Part shown: positions 56,693 to 64,000 of the stretch, one piece after another | Layout: every line of letters starts with the position of its first letter | How positions within the stretch are numbered: position 1 is the stretch's first letter | From: Aldehydirespirator sp965116965 | GTDB lineage: Bacteria; Actinomycetota; Acidimicrobiia; Acidimicrobiales; Aldehydirespiratoraceae | Length of the DNA stretch: 64,000 nt | Direction of reading: 5' to 3' | Assembly (NCBI GenBank): GCA_965116965.1 | Contig: OZ220743.1 | Span: 2,542,001 to 2,606,000 of the forward strand | Notes under the pieces: generated by a model | The model's database searches: none | What the model saw: the letters and a program-made list of their open reading frames with translations, nothing else | What the model was told of the DNA's origin: nothing | Made by a program: the position numbers and the translations under genes

Positions 56693-56735
56693 CTCGGGTT
56701 GATTGTGTGGACTCAGCGCGGACAACCAACCCGAG
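56693..56735. terminator. Candidate bidirectional terminator between convergent genes
   Basis: CTCGGGTTG and CAACCCGAG form a 9-bp inverted repeat with a 25-bp loop, between the acyl-CoA dehydrogenase (+) and the SDR (-). There is no clear T-run, so the activity is uncertain. Confidence 0.4.
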
Positions 56736-56751
56736 ATTTCCGGGCGAGTCC

Positions 56752-57522
56752 CTATTCGGGAGTTACGTAGGCGGCGGTGAGGCCGCCGTCGACCAGCAGG
56801 TTGGCGCCGGTCATGTACGACGAATCGTCGGAGGCCAGGAACAGTGCGGCCGAAGCCATCTCGGTGGCCTCGCCGAAGCGGCCCATGGGGACGTGCACCA
56901 GACGACGCCGGCGCTTCTCGTCGGTGTCGAGGTACGACATGAGCAACTCGGTGCGCAGCGGCCCGGGGGACAGGGCGTTGACACGGATGTTCTCCCGGGC
57001 GTGGATGACCGCCAGCTCGCGGGTAAGCGACAGCACCGCCCCCTTGGAGGCGGTGTAGGCGATCTGGGGGGTGGCCGCGCCCACCGACGCCACGAACGAA
57101 GCGGTGTTGATGATTGAGCCGCCTCCGGCCCGGCGCATGGCCGGGATCTGGTGCCGGCAGCCGTAGAGCACGCCCTTCAGGTTCACGGCCAGGGTCTTGT
57201 CGATGGTCTCGGTGGTCGTGGCGATGGCGTCGGCGTCGTCGGCCAGCATGATCCCGGCGTTGTTGAAGGCGATGTCGAGCTGCCCGTAGGTGGCCTCAGC
57301 GGCCTCAACCGCCAGCGCGACCTCGGCGTCGTCGGACACATCGGCATAGACCGCGGCGGCCTCGCCCCCGGCCGCACGGATCATCTCGACCGTCTCGTCG
57401 TTGGCCTCGACGACGTCGGCGGCCACCACTCGAGCGCCCTCTGAAGCGAAGCGCAGCGCGGTGGCCCGCCCGATGCCGCTGGCCGTCCCGGTGATCAGCG
57501 CAACCTTGCCCTCAAGCCTCAT
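56752..57522 (-). CDS. SDR-family oxidoreductase
   Basis: A 256-aa classical SDR: TGTASGIGRATA, FNNAGIMLAD, catalytic YTASKGAV, C-terminal NLLVDGGLTAAY. ATG 57522. It is the second gene of a leftward SDR pair, 20 bp after the 57543 gene. Confidence 0.9.
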   Translation of the reverse strand: MRLEGKVALITGTASGIGRATALRFASEGARVVAADVVEANDETVEMIRAAGGEAAAVYADVSDDAEVALAVEAAEATYGQLDIAFNNAGIMLADDADAIATTTETIDKTLAVNLKGVLYGCRHQIPAMRRAGGGSIINTASFVASVGAATPQIAYTASKGAVLSLTRELAVIHARENIRVNALSPGPLRTELLMSYLDTDEKRRRRLVHVPMGRFGEATEMASAALFLASDDSSYMTGANLLVDGGLTAAYVTPE

Positions 57523-57542
57523 AGCCCCTCCCTTCCCCGCAG

Positions 57543-58280
57543 TCAGCTTGTCAGTGAGCCGCCGTTTATTCCGATGGTCTGGGCGGTGACCCATTCGGCC
57601 TCGTCGGAGGCGAGCCACACGCAGGCGGCGGCCACGTCGTCGGGCCGGCCGGTGCGTCCGACGGGGACCGCCCTGGCGAAGTGCTCGGTCATCTCCCGGT
57701 TCTTGCGTTCGAAGAGGCCCAGCGCCAGCGTGTTGGCCGTCACGCCCGAGCGGGCCACCTCCAGCGCCAGCGAGCGGGTGAAGGCCAGACCGCCGCCCTT
57801 GCCCGCGCTGTAGGGAGCCACCCCGATGTTGACGCCGTGGGTGCCCGCGGCGGACGAGATGGTGATGATGCGGCCCCAGCCCCGCTCGCACATGCCGTCG
57901 ATCACCGCGTGGCAGCAGTTCATGACCCCGTAGAGGTTCACGTCGACGGAGGGCCCCCACTCGGCCGGGTCCATGCCGCGGAACTGCTCGGCCTTCATGT
58001 CGGTCGGCCCGGCCAGGCCGGCGTTGTTGACCAGGATGTCGACCGCCCCGGTCCCGGCCACCGCGGCCAGCACGGCGTCACGGTCGGTCACATCGAAGAC
58101 GCTGGGAACCGCGCTCCCGCCCGCAGCCACGATCTCATCGGTCGTCAGTTGGGCCCGATCCGCGAAGTAGTCGTTGACCACAACATAGGCTCCCTGGCCG
58201 GCCAGGCCGCGGGCGATGCCGGCGCCGATGTTCTGACCTGCGCCGGTCACCAGAGCGGTGCGTCCACTCAGATCGAACAT
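57543..58280 (-). CDS. SDR-family oxidoreductase
   Basis: A 245-aa SDR: TGAGQNIGAGIA, NNAGLAGPTDMK, ISSAAGTHG, catalytic YSAGKGGG, C-terminal IGINGGSLTS. It begins with ATG 58280 preceded by AAAGGAG. The Tyr-x3-Lys is present although the context (SAGKGG) is slightly unusual. Confidence 0.88.
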   Translation of the reverse strand: MFDLSGRTALVTGAGQNIGAGIARGLAGQGAYVVVNDYFADRAQLTTDEIVAAGGSAVPSVFDVTDRDAVLAAVAGTGAVDILVNNAGLAGPTDMKAEQFRGMDPAEWGPSVDVNLYGVMNCCHAVIDGMCERGWGRIITISSAAGTHGVNIGVAPYSAGKGGGLAFTRSLALEVARSGVTANTLALGLFERKNREMTEHFARAVPVGRTGRPDDVAAACVWLASDEAEWVTAQTIGINGGSLTS

Positions 58281-58425
58281 TGGACTCCTTTGCTGAGGGT
58301 TGCTGTGACCATCATGGTCTCCGGGAGAGCGCCGGTAGGCGACAGACCGTCACGTCGCAACGGTGTGACTCCCGCTCTTGTTGGCTGCGCTCACGGGCCG
58401 CTCGGGCCACGGCCTCGCTCAACCT

Positions 58426-58536
58426 CGCGCAAGGAGTCCGTCGTGCGCTACTCATCGCTCGGTGTCTGGTGATTGTTGCGCCGCGGCCGGGGCTGCGGAC
58501 CGCGCAAGGAGTTCGTCGTGCGCTACTCATCGCTCG
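58426..58536. repeat. 75-bp spaced direct repeat downstream of the third SDR
   Basis: CGCGCAAGGAGTCCGTCGTG plus CGCTACTCATCGCTCGG occurs at 58426 and, with one change, at 58501 (period 75). The second copy includes the 3' end of the SDR gene. Just upstream, 58395-58422 is inverted at 59693-59720. Confidence 0.75.
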
Positions 58537-59452
58537 GCCTCCGGGGGCTATGGCTCCGGCCGAAGCGGTAGGCGTCGGGCCAACCCCGTCCGGCGAGGCT
58601 CTCCTCCTGGCGTGCGATGATGCCGGGCAGGTCCTCGGGTTGCCAGCCCTCGATCAGCTCCTCCCCCCGCAAGTCGAGCACCGGCCGCTGAAGCTCCACC
58701 AGCAACTGGAGGCTGAAGGCGATGCGCCCGCTCAGCATCTCGGGATCGGCGGTGCACAGGGCCAGAGTCGCCTCGGCCATCGTCTCCAGCGGCTCGAACA
58801 TCACGCCCTCCACCCAGCCGGCGGCTACCAGCGCGGGCGTGGCGACGGCGCCCTGGGGCGACAGAGCGTTCACCGCGATGCCCTGACCCTCGCACTCGCT
58901 GGCCACCGAGACCGTGAGCCGGTTCAGGGCGGCCTTGGTCGCTCCGTACATGGCTCCGGCCTTCGACGGCTTGTTGGTCGGGAACGGCGGGCCCGGCGGA
59001 AGCTCAGCCGAGAACGTCGTGATGTTCACGATCGCCCCCCGGCCCCGCTCGCGCATCCCGCCGACAACCTCCGCCATCAGCTCCCACGGGGCCCACAGGT
59101 TCACCTGAAGGGCCCGTTCCAAGCGCTCGGGACCGACCGACTCGAAAGCGCCGTAACCGCTGGCCGCGGCATTGTCGACCAGGATGTCGACCGGGCCGAG
59201 CGCCACCTCGGTGCGTGCCACCAGTTCGGTCCGGGTGCCGTGCGGATCGCTCAGATCCGAGGGCAGCACTAGGCACTCGCCGCCCAGGTCGCGGATGCGG
59301 GTGGCGGTCGCCTCCAGGCCGTCGACGCTGCGGGCTGTTATCGCCACCCGGGCTCCCTCGGCCGCCAGGCGCAACGCGATGGCGGTTCCGGTGCCGCCCT
59401 TGCTGGCGCCCGTCACCAGCGCCACCTGCCCCTCGCACAGCCGCTGAGCCAT
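58523..59452 (-). CDS. SDR-family oxidoreductase
   Basis: A 309-aa SDR with an extended C-terminus: TGASKGGTGTAIA, DNAAASGYG in place of NNAG, TFSAE, catalytic YGATKAAL. The C-terminal ~50 residues (EELIEGWQPEDLPGI) are typical of a family found with CoA-linked catabolism. ATG 59452 is chosen; the 85 codons upstream are repeats and not part of the fold. Confidence 0.85.
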   Translation of the reverse strand: MAQRLCEGQVALVTGASKGGTGTAIALRLAAEGARVAITARSVDGLEATATRIRDLGGECLVLPSDLSDPHGTRTELVARTEVALGPVDILVDNAAASGYGAFESVGPERLERALQVNLWAPWELMAEVVGGMRERGRGAIVNITTFSAELPPGPPFPTNKPSKAGAMYGATKAALNRLTVSVASECEGQGIAVNALSPQGAVATPALVAAGWVEGVMFEPLETMAEATLALCTADPEMLSGRIAFSLQLLVELQRPVLDLRGEELIEGWQPEDLPGIIARQEESLAGRGWPDAYRFGRSHSPRRPSDE

Positions 59453-59472
59453 CGCGCCAGTCTCGCACCAAC

Positions 59473-59660
59473 GGTCAGCGGAGGACGGCATGGCGCCTGC
59501 ATGACGCCAGGGCCGCCGCGGCCCGGTCCATACGGGCGTTCTGCGGTCAGCGGAGGACGGCATGGCGCCTGCATGACGCCGGAGCCGCCGCGGCCCGGTC
59601 CATACGGGCGTTCTGCGGTCAGCGGAGGACGGCATGGCGCCTGCATGGCGCCGGGCGAAC
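59473..59660. repeat. 72-bp tandem repeat, about 2.6 units
   Basis: Units start at 59473, 59545 and 59617 with GGTCAGCGGAGGACGGCATG. The period is 72 bp, so the repeat keeps reading frame (24 codons per unit) on the minus strand, reading RRHAGAMPSSADRRTPVWTG upstream of the SDR. No spacers vary as in CRISPR. Probably slippage or duplication of the gene's promoter region. Confidence 0.85.
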
Positions 59661-59844
59661 ATGGGCAACGAAGTGCTTGATCTGCGCATCGCGTTGAGCG
59701 AGGCCACGGCCCGAGCGGCCCCATGGGCGCCGCGAACAGGCGCGCGAGCGACTGCACGGTGAACTGCACGGTGCCCGATGGCGTCGTGTGGCCGATGTCA
59801 CCCTCCGCAGACAGAGCGGCCAATAGCGCTGCCGGTAGTTTCGA

Positions 59845-61011
59845 TTGGTGCAGAGTCCGGTACGTCTCGTCTACCTGCTGCGACCGACCGTCAAGGTCGG
59901 CATCCTTCTCGCGGTCGGGTTCGGCGTGCTGGCGTTCGTTTCGACGCCGTTCCTGCTGGCGGAAATCGCCGACCACTACGGGATGAGCCTGGGGGTGGCG
60001 TCGATGATCGGCGTGTTCCAGCTCGGCGGCTTCGTGATCGCCACCTGGACTGCCGGCCGCTGCCTACAGCCTCGCGAGTCGGTCTTCGTGACCGCGCTGG
60101 TGACCGCCGCAGCCGCCAACCTCGTCTCGGCTGCGCTACCGCCGTTCGCTCTGCTGGTTGGCTTGCGCCTCGTCAGCGGCCTGGCCCTGGGACTGCTGGG
60201 CTGGTACGGCTGGGTGCAGGCCTTCGGCGATGACCGCCGGATGGGCGACGTGGCCGTGGCCGGGCCGGTGGTCGGGGTGATCGCCGCGCCGCTGGTGTCG
60301 CTGCCGCTGGAGGCGGGCGGGCCGAGGCTGGTGTTCGCCACATTGGCAGTGGTGTCGCTGCTGCCGCTCGCCTTCGGCTACCGCAGCGAGGTGAGGGAGC
60401 TCCCCAGGGACCGGGTGCGCCATCGGGCGGTGCCGGCAGCCCGGGTGCTGCTGGTCTGCCTGGGCCTGTTCACCCTCGGCGGTTCGGCGGTCTTCATCTA
60501 CGCAGTGGTGCTGGGAACGGGCGACCCGGGACTGTCAGTCGCAGCCGTCGCGGCCGGGTTCAGCCTCAACGCCGTCGTGGCGATCCCCGCGTCTCGAATG
60601 AGGGCCACCCGGAGGATTCCGAGCCCGTGGATGGCGGCGACCGCGGTGTGCGCCATCGTGGTGGCCACCACCGGTTGGGGCTGGCTGTTCATGGCTGCTC
60701 TGGTGGCGTGGGGGTTCTTCTTCTGGGCCGCCATACCGGGCGTGTTCGAGGTGCTGGCCGGCCGCTCGCGCTACCCCGAGGAGCGGGTCGGCGACGCTCA
60801 AGCCATGATGGCCGCGGGCAGGGTCGGAGGACCGCTGCTGGGCGGACTGCTCATCGACGCCGCCGGCGCCACCGTCCTCGGCATTGTCGGCAGCGCCCTG
60901 ATGCTGGCCGCGGCCATAGGCGTCTTCACCACTCGAACGGTGGCGCAGCCGCTGAGCGAAGCCCTGACGGACCGTCCCCAAACAAAGGGATCCTCCGATC
61001 GCGCCGCCTAG
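59845..61011 (+). CDS. MFS transporter
   Basis: A 388-aa membrane protein with about twelve hydrophobic segments (for example VGILLAVGFGVLAFVSTPFL, LVGLRLVSGLALGLLGWYG) and the two-halves layout of the major facilitator superfamily. Starts TTG 59845 or GTG 59848. Substrate unknown; it may export or import a substrate of the adjacent catabolic genes. Confidence 0.83.
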   Translation: MVQSPVRLVYLLRPTVKVGILLAVGFGVLAFVSTPFLLAEIADHYGMSLGVASMIGVFQLGGFVIATWTAGRCLQPRESVFVTALVTAAAANLVSAALPPFALLVGLRLVSGLALGLLGWYGWVQAFGDDRRMGDVAVAGPVVGVIAAPLVSLPLEAGGPRLVFATLAVVSLLPLAFGYRSEVRELPRDRVRHRAVPAARVLLVCLGLFTLGGSAVFIYAVVLGTGDPGLSVAAVAAGFSLNAVVAIPASRMRATRRIPSPWMAATAVCAIVVATTGWGWLFMAALVAWGFFFWAAIPGVFEVLAGRSRYPEERVGDAQAMMAAGRVGGPLLGGLLIDAAGATVLGIVGSALMLAAAIGVFTTRTVAQPLSEALTDRPQTKGSSDRAA

Positions 61012-61087
61012 CTCGCGGCCGCCCCCCAGCGCGGGCGAACCGCCCATCTCGGACGAACCACCGACCGTCGACCGCTACGATCCGGCC

Positions 61088-61891
61088 ATGAGCTCCGATC
61101 AGAATGGCGACGGCGAACCCGGGTTGACGCCGGAGTGGTACCTGCCCACCTTCGACACGGTGGAGGAGGAGCGGCTGCACCGCAGGCAGCGTCTGGCCGC
61201 CACCTACCGGATCTTCGCCAAGCTCGGCTTCGAGGACGGAGCGGTGGGCGCGGCCGGCCATGTCACCGTGCGCGACCCCGAGGATCCCGAGACGTTCTGG
61301 GTCAACCCGTGGGGCGTGCCGTTCTCCCACATCACGACGTCGAGCCTGATCCGGGTGGACTCCGACGGCAACATCGCCGACGGCGAGGGCGCGCTCCTGA
61401 ACGGCGCCGCCTTCGCCATCCACTCCCAGATCCACGCCGCCCGGCCCGACGTGGTGGCCGCGGCCCATAGCCACTCGATGCACGGCAAGTCGTTCTCCAC
61501 GCTGGGACGGCGCCTGCGGCCGCTGACCCAGGACGCCTGCGCCTTCTACGACGACCACGTCATCTTCGACGGCTACAGCGGCGTGGTGATGGAGATGGAC
61601 GAGGGCAAGCGCATCGCGGCCGCGCTGGGCGACAGCAAGGCGGCCATCCTCCAGAACCACGGCCTGCTCACGGTGGGCGCCTCCGTGGACGCGGCTGCGG
61701 GAGCCTTCGTGGCCATGGACCGGGCCTGCCACTCCCAGCTGCTGGCCGAGGCCGCCGGCGACCCGATCGATATTCCCGACGACGTCGCCCGCCACACCTA
61801 CTCGATGGTCGGCAGCGGCCTGGCCATGTGGTTCACCTTCCAGCCCCTCTACACCGAGATAGTCCGGGAGCAGCCCGACCTCCTCGACTGA
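61088..61891 (+). CDS. Class II aldolase/adducin-family protein
   Basis: A 267-aa protein. Metal ligands in AAHSHSMHG and LQNHGLLTVG; GHVTVRDPEDPETFWVNP is the phosphate/substrate loop region. The family includes fuculose-phosphate aldolase-like enzymes and decarboxylases; without the typical phosphate residues the substrate is open. Confidence 0.86.
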   Translation: MSSDQNGDGEPGLTPEWYLPTFDTVEEERLHRRQRLAATYRIFAKLGFEDGAVGAAGHVTVRDPEDPETFWVNPWGVPFSHITTSSLIRVDSDGNIADGEGALLNGAAFAIHSQIHAARPDVVAAAHSHSMHGKSFSTLGRRLRPLTQDACAFYDDHVIFDGYSGVVMEMDEGKRIAAALGDSKAAILQNHGLLTVGASVDAAAGAFVAMDRACHSQLLAEAAGDPIDIPDDVARHTYSMVGSGLAMWFTFQPLYTEIVREQPDLLD

Positions 61892-61945
61892 CCTGCGGCC
61901 CGTGCACGGCCCACGCCGCCCGCAATTGACGCAGATTCTGCCCCC

Positions 61946-61974
61946 GGAGGCCCGATATCGCCATCAATCTCGGA
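61946..61974 (-). repeat. Dispersed 29-bp repeat, copy 2 (inverted)
   Basis: Complement begins TCCGAGATTGATGGCGATAT and ends CCTCC, 27/29 identical to 49889-49917. It lies between the convergent aldolase and selD genes. Confidence 0.8.
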
Positions 61975-61999
61975 CGGCGGGTGGGGGCCTGGGTGTCGG

Positions 62000-63034
62000 T
62001 CAGGGGAGTAGGCGGATGCGGCCGGAGCCTTCGGTGACTTCTCCTATGACTGCGGCCTCATGGCCGGATACTCGCAGCTCGGTCACGGCGGCCAAGCCGG
62101 CGTCGTGGCTGACCATGCCCAGCAGCAGTCCCCCTGAGGTTTGAGCGTCGGCCAGCAGGGTCACGGCCGCATCCCCGGCGTCACCGGCGTCCAGGTGGGG
62201 CGACACCCAGTCGAGGTTGCGTTGGGTCCCGCCGGGAACCGAGCCCAGCGCGACCAGCTCGCGGGCGCCCTCGATGATCGGGACGTCGCCGATCGAGATC
62301 TCCAGATCGACGCCCGACTCCTGGGCCATGCGCAGGCCGTGGCCGAGCAGACCGAAGCCGGTCACATCGGTGGCCGCGGTGGCCCCGTGCCGCATCGCGG
62401 CCTCGGCCGCCTTGTCGTTGGACCGGGTCATCTCCGTGACGGCGCGGTCCACCACCTCCGGGCGGGCCTCGGCCCGCTTGATGGCGGTCGAGATGACCCC
62501 CGTGCCAAGCCGCTTCGTGAGGACCAGCGCATTGCCCGGACGCAGGCCGGCGTTGGTGAGCATGCGCCCCGGGTCGACCTCACCCACCACCGCCATCCCG
62601 TACTTGGGCTCGGGATCGTCGACCGTGTGGCCGCCGCCCACCACGAAGCCGCCGGCCCGGGCGGCGTCCTCGCCGCCGGCCAGCACCTCGGCCAGCAAGT
62701 CGTTGGACAGCTCTTCGGAGTTCCAGGCCACCAAGTTCAGGGCGAGCAGGGGCCGCCCGCCCATGGCGTACACGTCGGACACGGCGTTGGTGGCCGCGAT
62801 GCGGCCCCAGGTGCGCGCGTCGTCCACCACCGGCGTGATGAAGTCGGCGGTGAGCACCAGGGCGCGGCCGCGGCCGATCCGCCACACCGCGGCGTCGTCG
62901 CCGGTGGCCAGGCCGACAAGCAGTTCCGGCGGGGGGTCAGGAGTCAGGCCGCGCACCACGTGCGCTAGATCGCCGGGGGCGATCTTGCAGCCTCAACCAG
63001 CGCCGTGGCTGAACTCAGTGAGCCTTCGGGCCAT
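62000..63034 (-). CDS. selD: Selenide, water dikinase SelD, a selenoprotein with in-frame UGA
   Basis: Makes selenophosphate from selenide and ATP. The ATG at 63034, behind AGAGGGGG, opens MARRLTEFSHGAG, then TGA (62995-62993, codon 14), then GCKIAPGDL. This matches the SelD active-site loop SHGAG[C/U]GCK, so TGA is read as selenocysteine; treated as a stop the gene loses its start. The following frame has GDDAAVW, YAMGGRPLLALNL, VGGGHTVDDPEPKYG and TDVTGFGLLGHG, all typical. Total 344 aa. Confidence 0.93.
62967..62985 (-). promoter_or_regulatory. Candidate bacterial SECIS hairpin in selD
   Basis: AGATCGCC-CCC-GGCGATCT, an 8-bp perfect stem on the coding strand, starting 7 nt after the UGA and with its loop 16-18 nt from it, the distance expected for SelB-binding hairpins. 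The small loop lacks the guanines of the E. coli element, so loop pairing may differ. Confidence 0.6.
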
Positions 63035-63287
63035 CGCAGTCACCCCCTCTCGTGTGCGCCGCCGCGGAAGCCCTGAGGGGCGATGCCCGCCAGGAACTGG
63101 AGTCCCCGCAGGATAGGCGCAGCGCTCCGCGGCACCGGCGGACGGTGCGTCCAGAGTCGCCGTAGCGGCAAAGGAGCGGACGGTAGGGTGCAGCCGTGAG
63201 CGTCGACCCGAGCACCTCCGTTCTTGGGGCCGTCCGTGGGTCGCAGAGGCATGTTCCGCGGCCGAGATCCTGGGGAAGGGTGCAGCC
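63035..63287. other. Divergent promoter region with a duplicated gene start
   Basis: No gene seen. AGGGTGCAGCCGTGAGCGTC plus GACC occurs at 63185-63208 and again at 63277-63300, where it includes the start of the nitronate monooxygenase. The first copy leads into a frame that soon loses similarity, so only the second start is used. I looked for a tRNA-Sec here and did not find one. Confidence 0.6.
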
Positions 63288-64000
63288 GTGAGCGTCGACC
63301 AGCGGCTCCGGACCCGGGCCACGGAGCTGTTCGGCGTCGACTATCCGATCGTGCAGACGGGTATGGGATGGGTGGCGGGGCCGTCGCTGGTGACCGGTAC
63401 CGCCGGGGCGGGCGGACTCGGGATCCTGGCGTCGGCCACCATGACCCCCGACAAGATGGACGCCGCTATCGCCGATGTCCGGTCCCGAACCGATCAGCCC
63501 TTCGGCGTGAACCTGCGCCCCGACGCGGCCGACTTGGACGACCGGGCCGACCGCCTAGTCGATGCGGGCGTGCGGGTGGCCAGCTTCGCCGGTCCCCCTC
63601 CGGCGCGGGTGGTGCATCGGCTGCGGGACGGCGGTGTGCTGGTCATGCCGACGGTGGGTGCCCGCCGGCACGCCGAGAAGATGGCTGAACTCGGTGCAGA
63701 CGTCATCCTGTGCCAGGGCGGTGAAGGCGGCGGCCACACCGGCTCGATCCCCACATCTCTGTTGCTGCCCCAGGTGCTCGACGCGGTGGACGTGCCCGTG
63801 ATCGCCGCCGGCGGCTTCCACGACGGTCGGGGACTGGCCGCGGCGCTGGCGTGGGGCGCCGACGGTGTGGCGATGGGCACCCGCTTCCTGCTCACCGCCG
63901 AGTCGAAGGTCCCTGACACGGTCAAGGCCGTCTACCTCGGTACGCCGGTCACCGGAACCGTGGTGTCGAGCAGCATCGACGGCAAGCCGCAGCGGGTGAT
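63288..64000 (+). CDS. Nitronate monooxygenase-family flavoprotein, partial
   Basis: At least 237 codons from GTG 63288; the C-terminus is beyond the window. FMN-binding TIM barrel: PIVQTGMGWVAGPSLV, GAGGLGILASATM, CQGGEGGGHTGSIPTSLLLP, IAAGGFHDGRGLAAAL and GADGVAMGTRFLLTAES. It oxidises alkyl nitronates or related compounds, or acts as an enoyl reductase-like enzyme. Confidence 0.9.
   Translation, partial: MSVDQRLRTRATELFGVDYPIVQTGMGWVAGPSLVTGTAGAGGLGILASATMTPDKMDAAIADVRSRTDQPFGVNLRPDAADLDDRADRLVDAGVRVASFAGPPPARVVHRLRDGGVLVMPTVGARRHAEKMAELGADVILCQGGEGGGHTGSIPTSLLLPQVLDAVDVPVIAAGGFHDGRGLAAALAWGADGVAMGTRFLLTAESKVPDTVKAVYLGTPVTGTVVSSSIDGKPQRV

Noticed and set aside
59473..59660. CRISPR array
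   Set aside because: The units are continuous tandem repeats without unique spacers and there are no cas genes.
63040..63230. tRNA-Sec gene next to selD
   Set aside because: The GGAAGCCC start-like sequence and GC-rich arms do not fold into a tRNA with T-loop or UCA anticodon on either strand.

Overview
The window looks like a high-GC actinobacterial chromosome, possibly of class Acidimicrobiia (a marine or host-associated lineage would fit). The evidence is high GC with many GTG starts, a fur-katG pair, a LacI-controlled sugar ABC operon, and many short-chain dehydrogenase, Rieske, GcvT and acyl-CoA dehydrogenase genes. The organism decodes UGA as selenocysteine: selD at 62000-63034 carries an in-frame TGA in its active site with a hairpin directly behind it. 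No tRNA, rRNA or CRISPR array was seen.

Bases 1-31200 are a defence island and gene graveyard. Intact or nearly intact are a type III-like restriction-modification pair (1-4778, the methylase running off the edge), a four-domain GNAT-PIN-GNAT-like-ASCH protein overlapping a separate ASCH gene (5602-8041), an McrBC-like pair with a long coiled coil (10410-14609), hicAB, a NYN nuclease and parDE. Between them lie four insertion sequences of different families (IS1634, an internally deleted IS5, IS1380, IS1182) and a 99-bp miniature relative of IS1182. Around these are broken pieces of other genes: DrmA-like, HEPN, DUF1156 methylase, IS256 and NB-ARC fragments.

The same pieces recur in shuffled, diverged and partly deleted form. 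EthD/aminotransferase, SDR, hicB, GNAT/ASCH and McrB segments from 5-16 kb reappear at 24-30 kb. The order EthD, aminotransferase, GNAT..ASCH at 24-27 kb suggests one ancestral locus that was copied and then eroded.

From 31258 the sequence is ordinary chromosome. A glycoside hydrolase and an ABC importer (31258-37468) lie divergent to a LacI regulator (37657-38676), with a 20-bp perfect palindrome between them. One permease carries an unusual extracytoplasmic insert resembling two SH3b domains. Next come vapBC, a gutted thiolase, MOSC, P450, cold shock protein, hydrolases, denD, SDRs, katG and fur (38.7-51.8 kb). A catabolic block follows: Rieske oxygenase, GcvT-like protein, amidohydrolase, acyl-CoA dehydrogenase, three SDRs, MFS transporter and class II aldolase (51.9-61.9 kb). 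It ends with selD and a partial nitronate monooxygenase.

The strongest candidate for an undescribed system is the GNAT-PIN-GNAT-like-ASCH + ASCH pair at 5602-8041, which sits between two restriction systems and has decayed copies in the same window.
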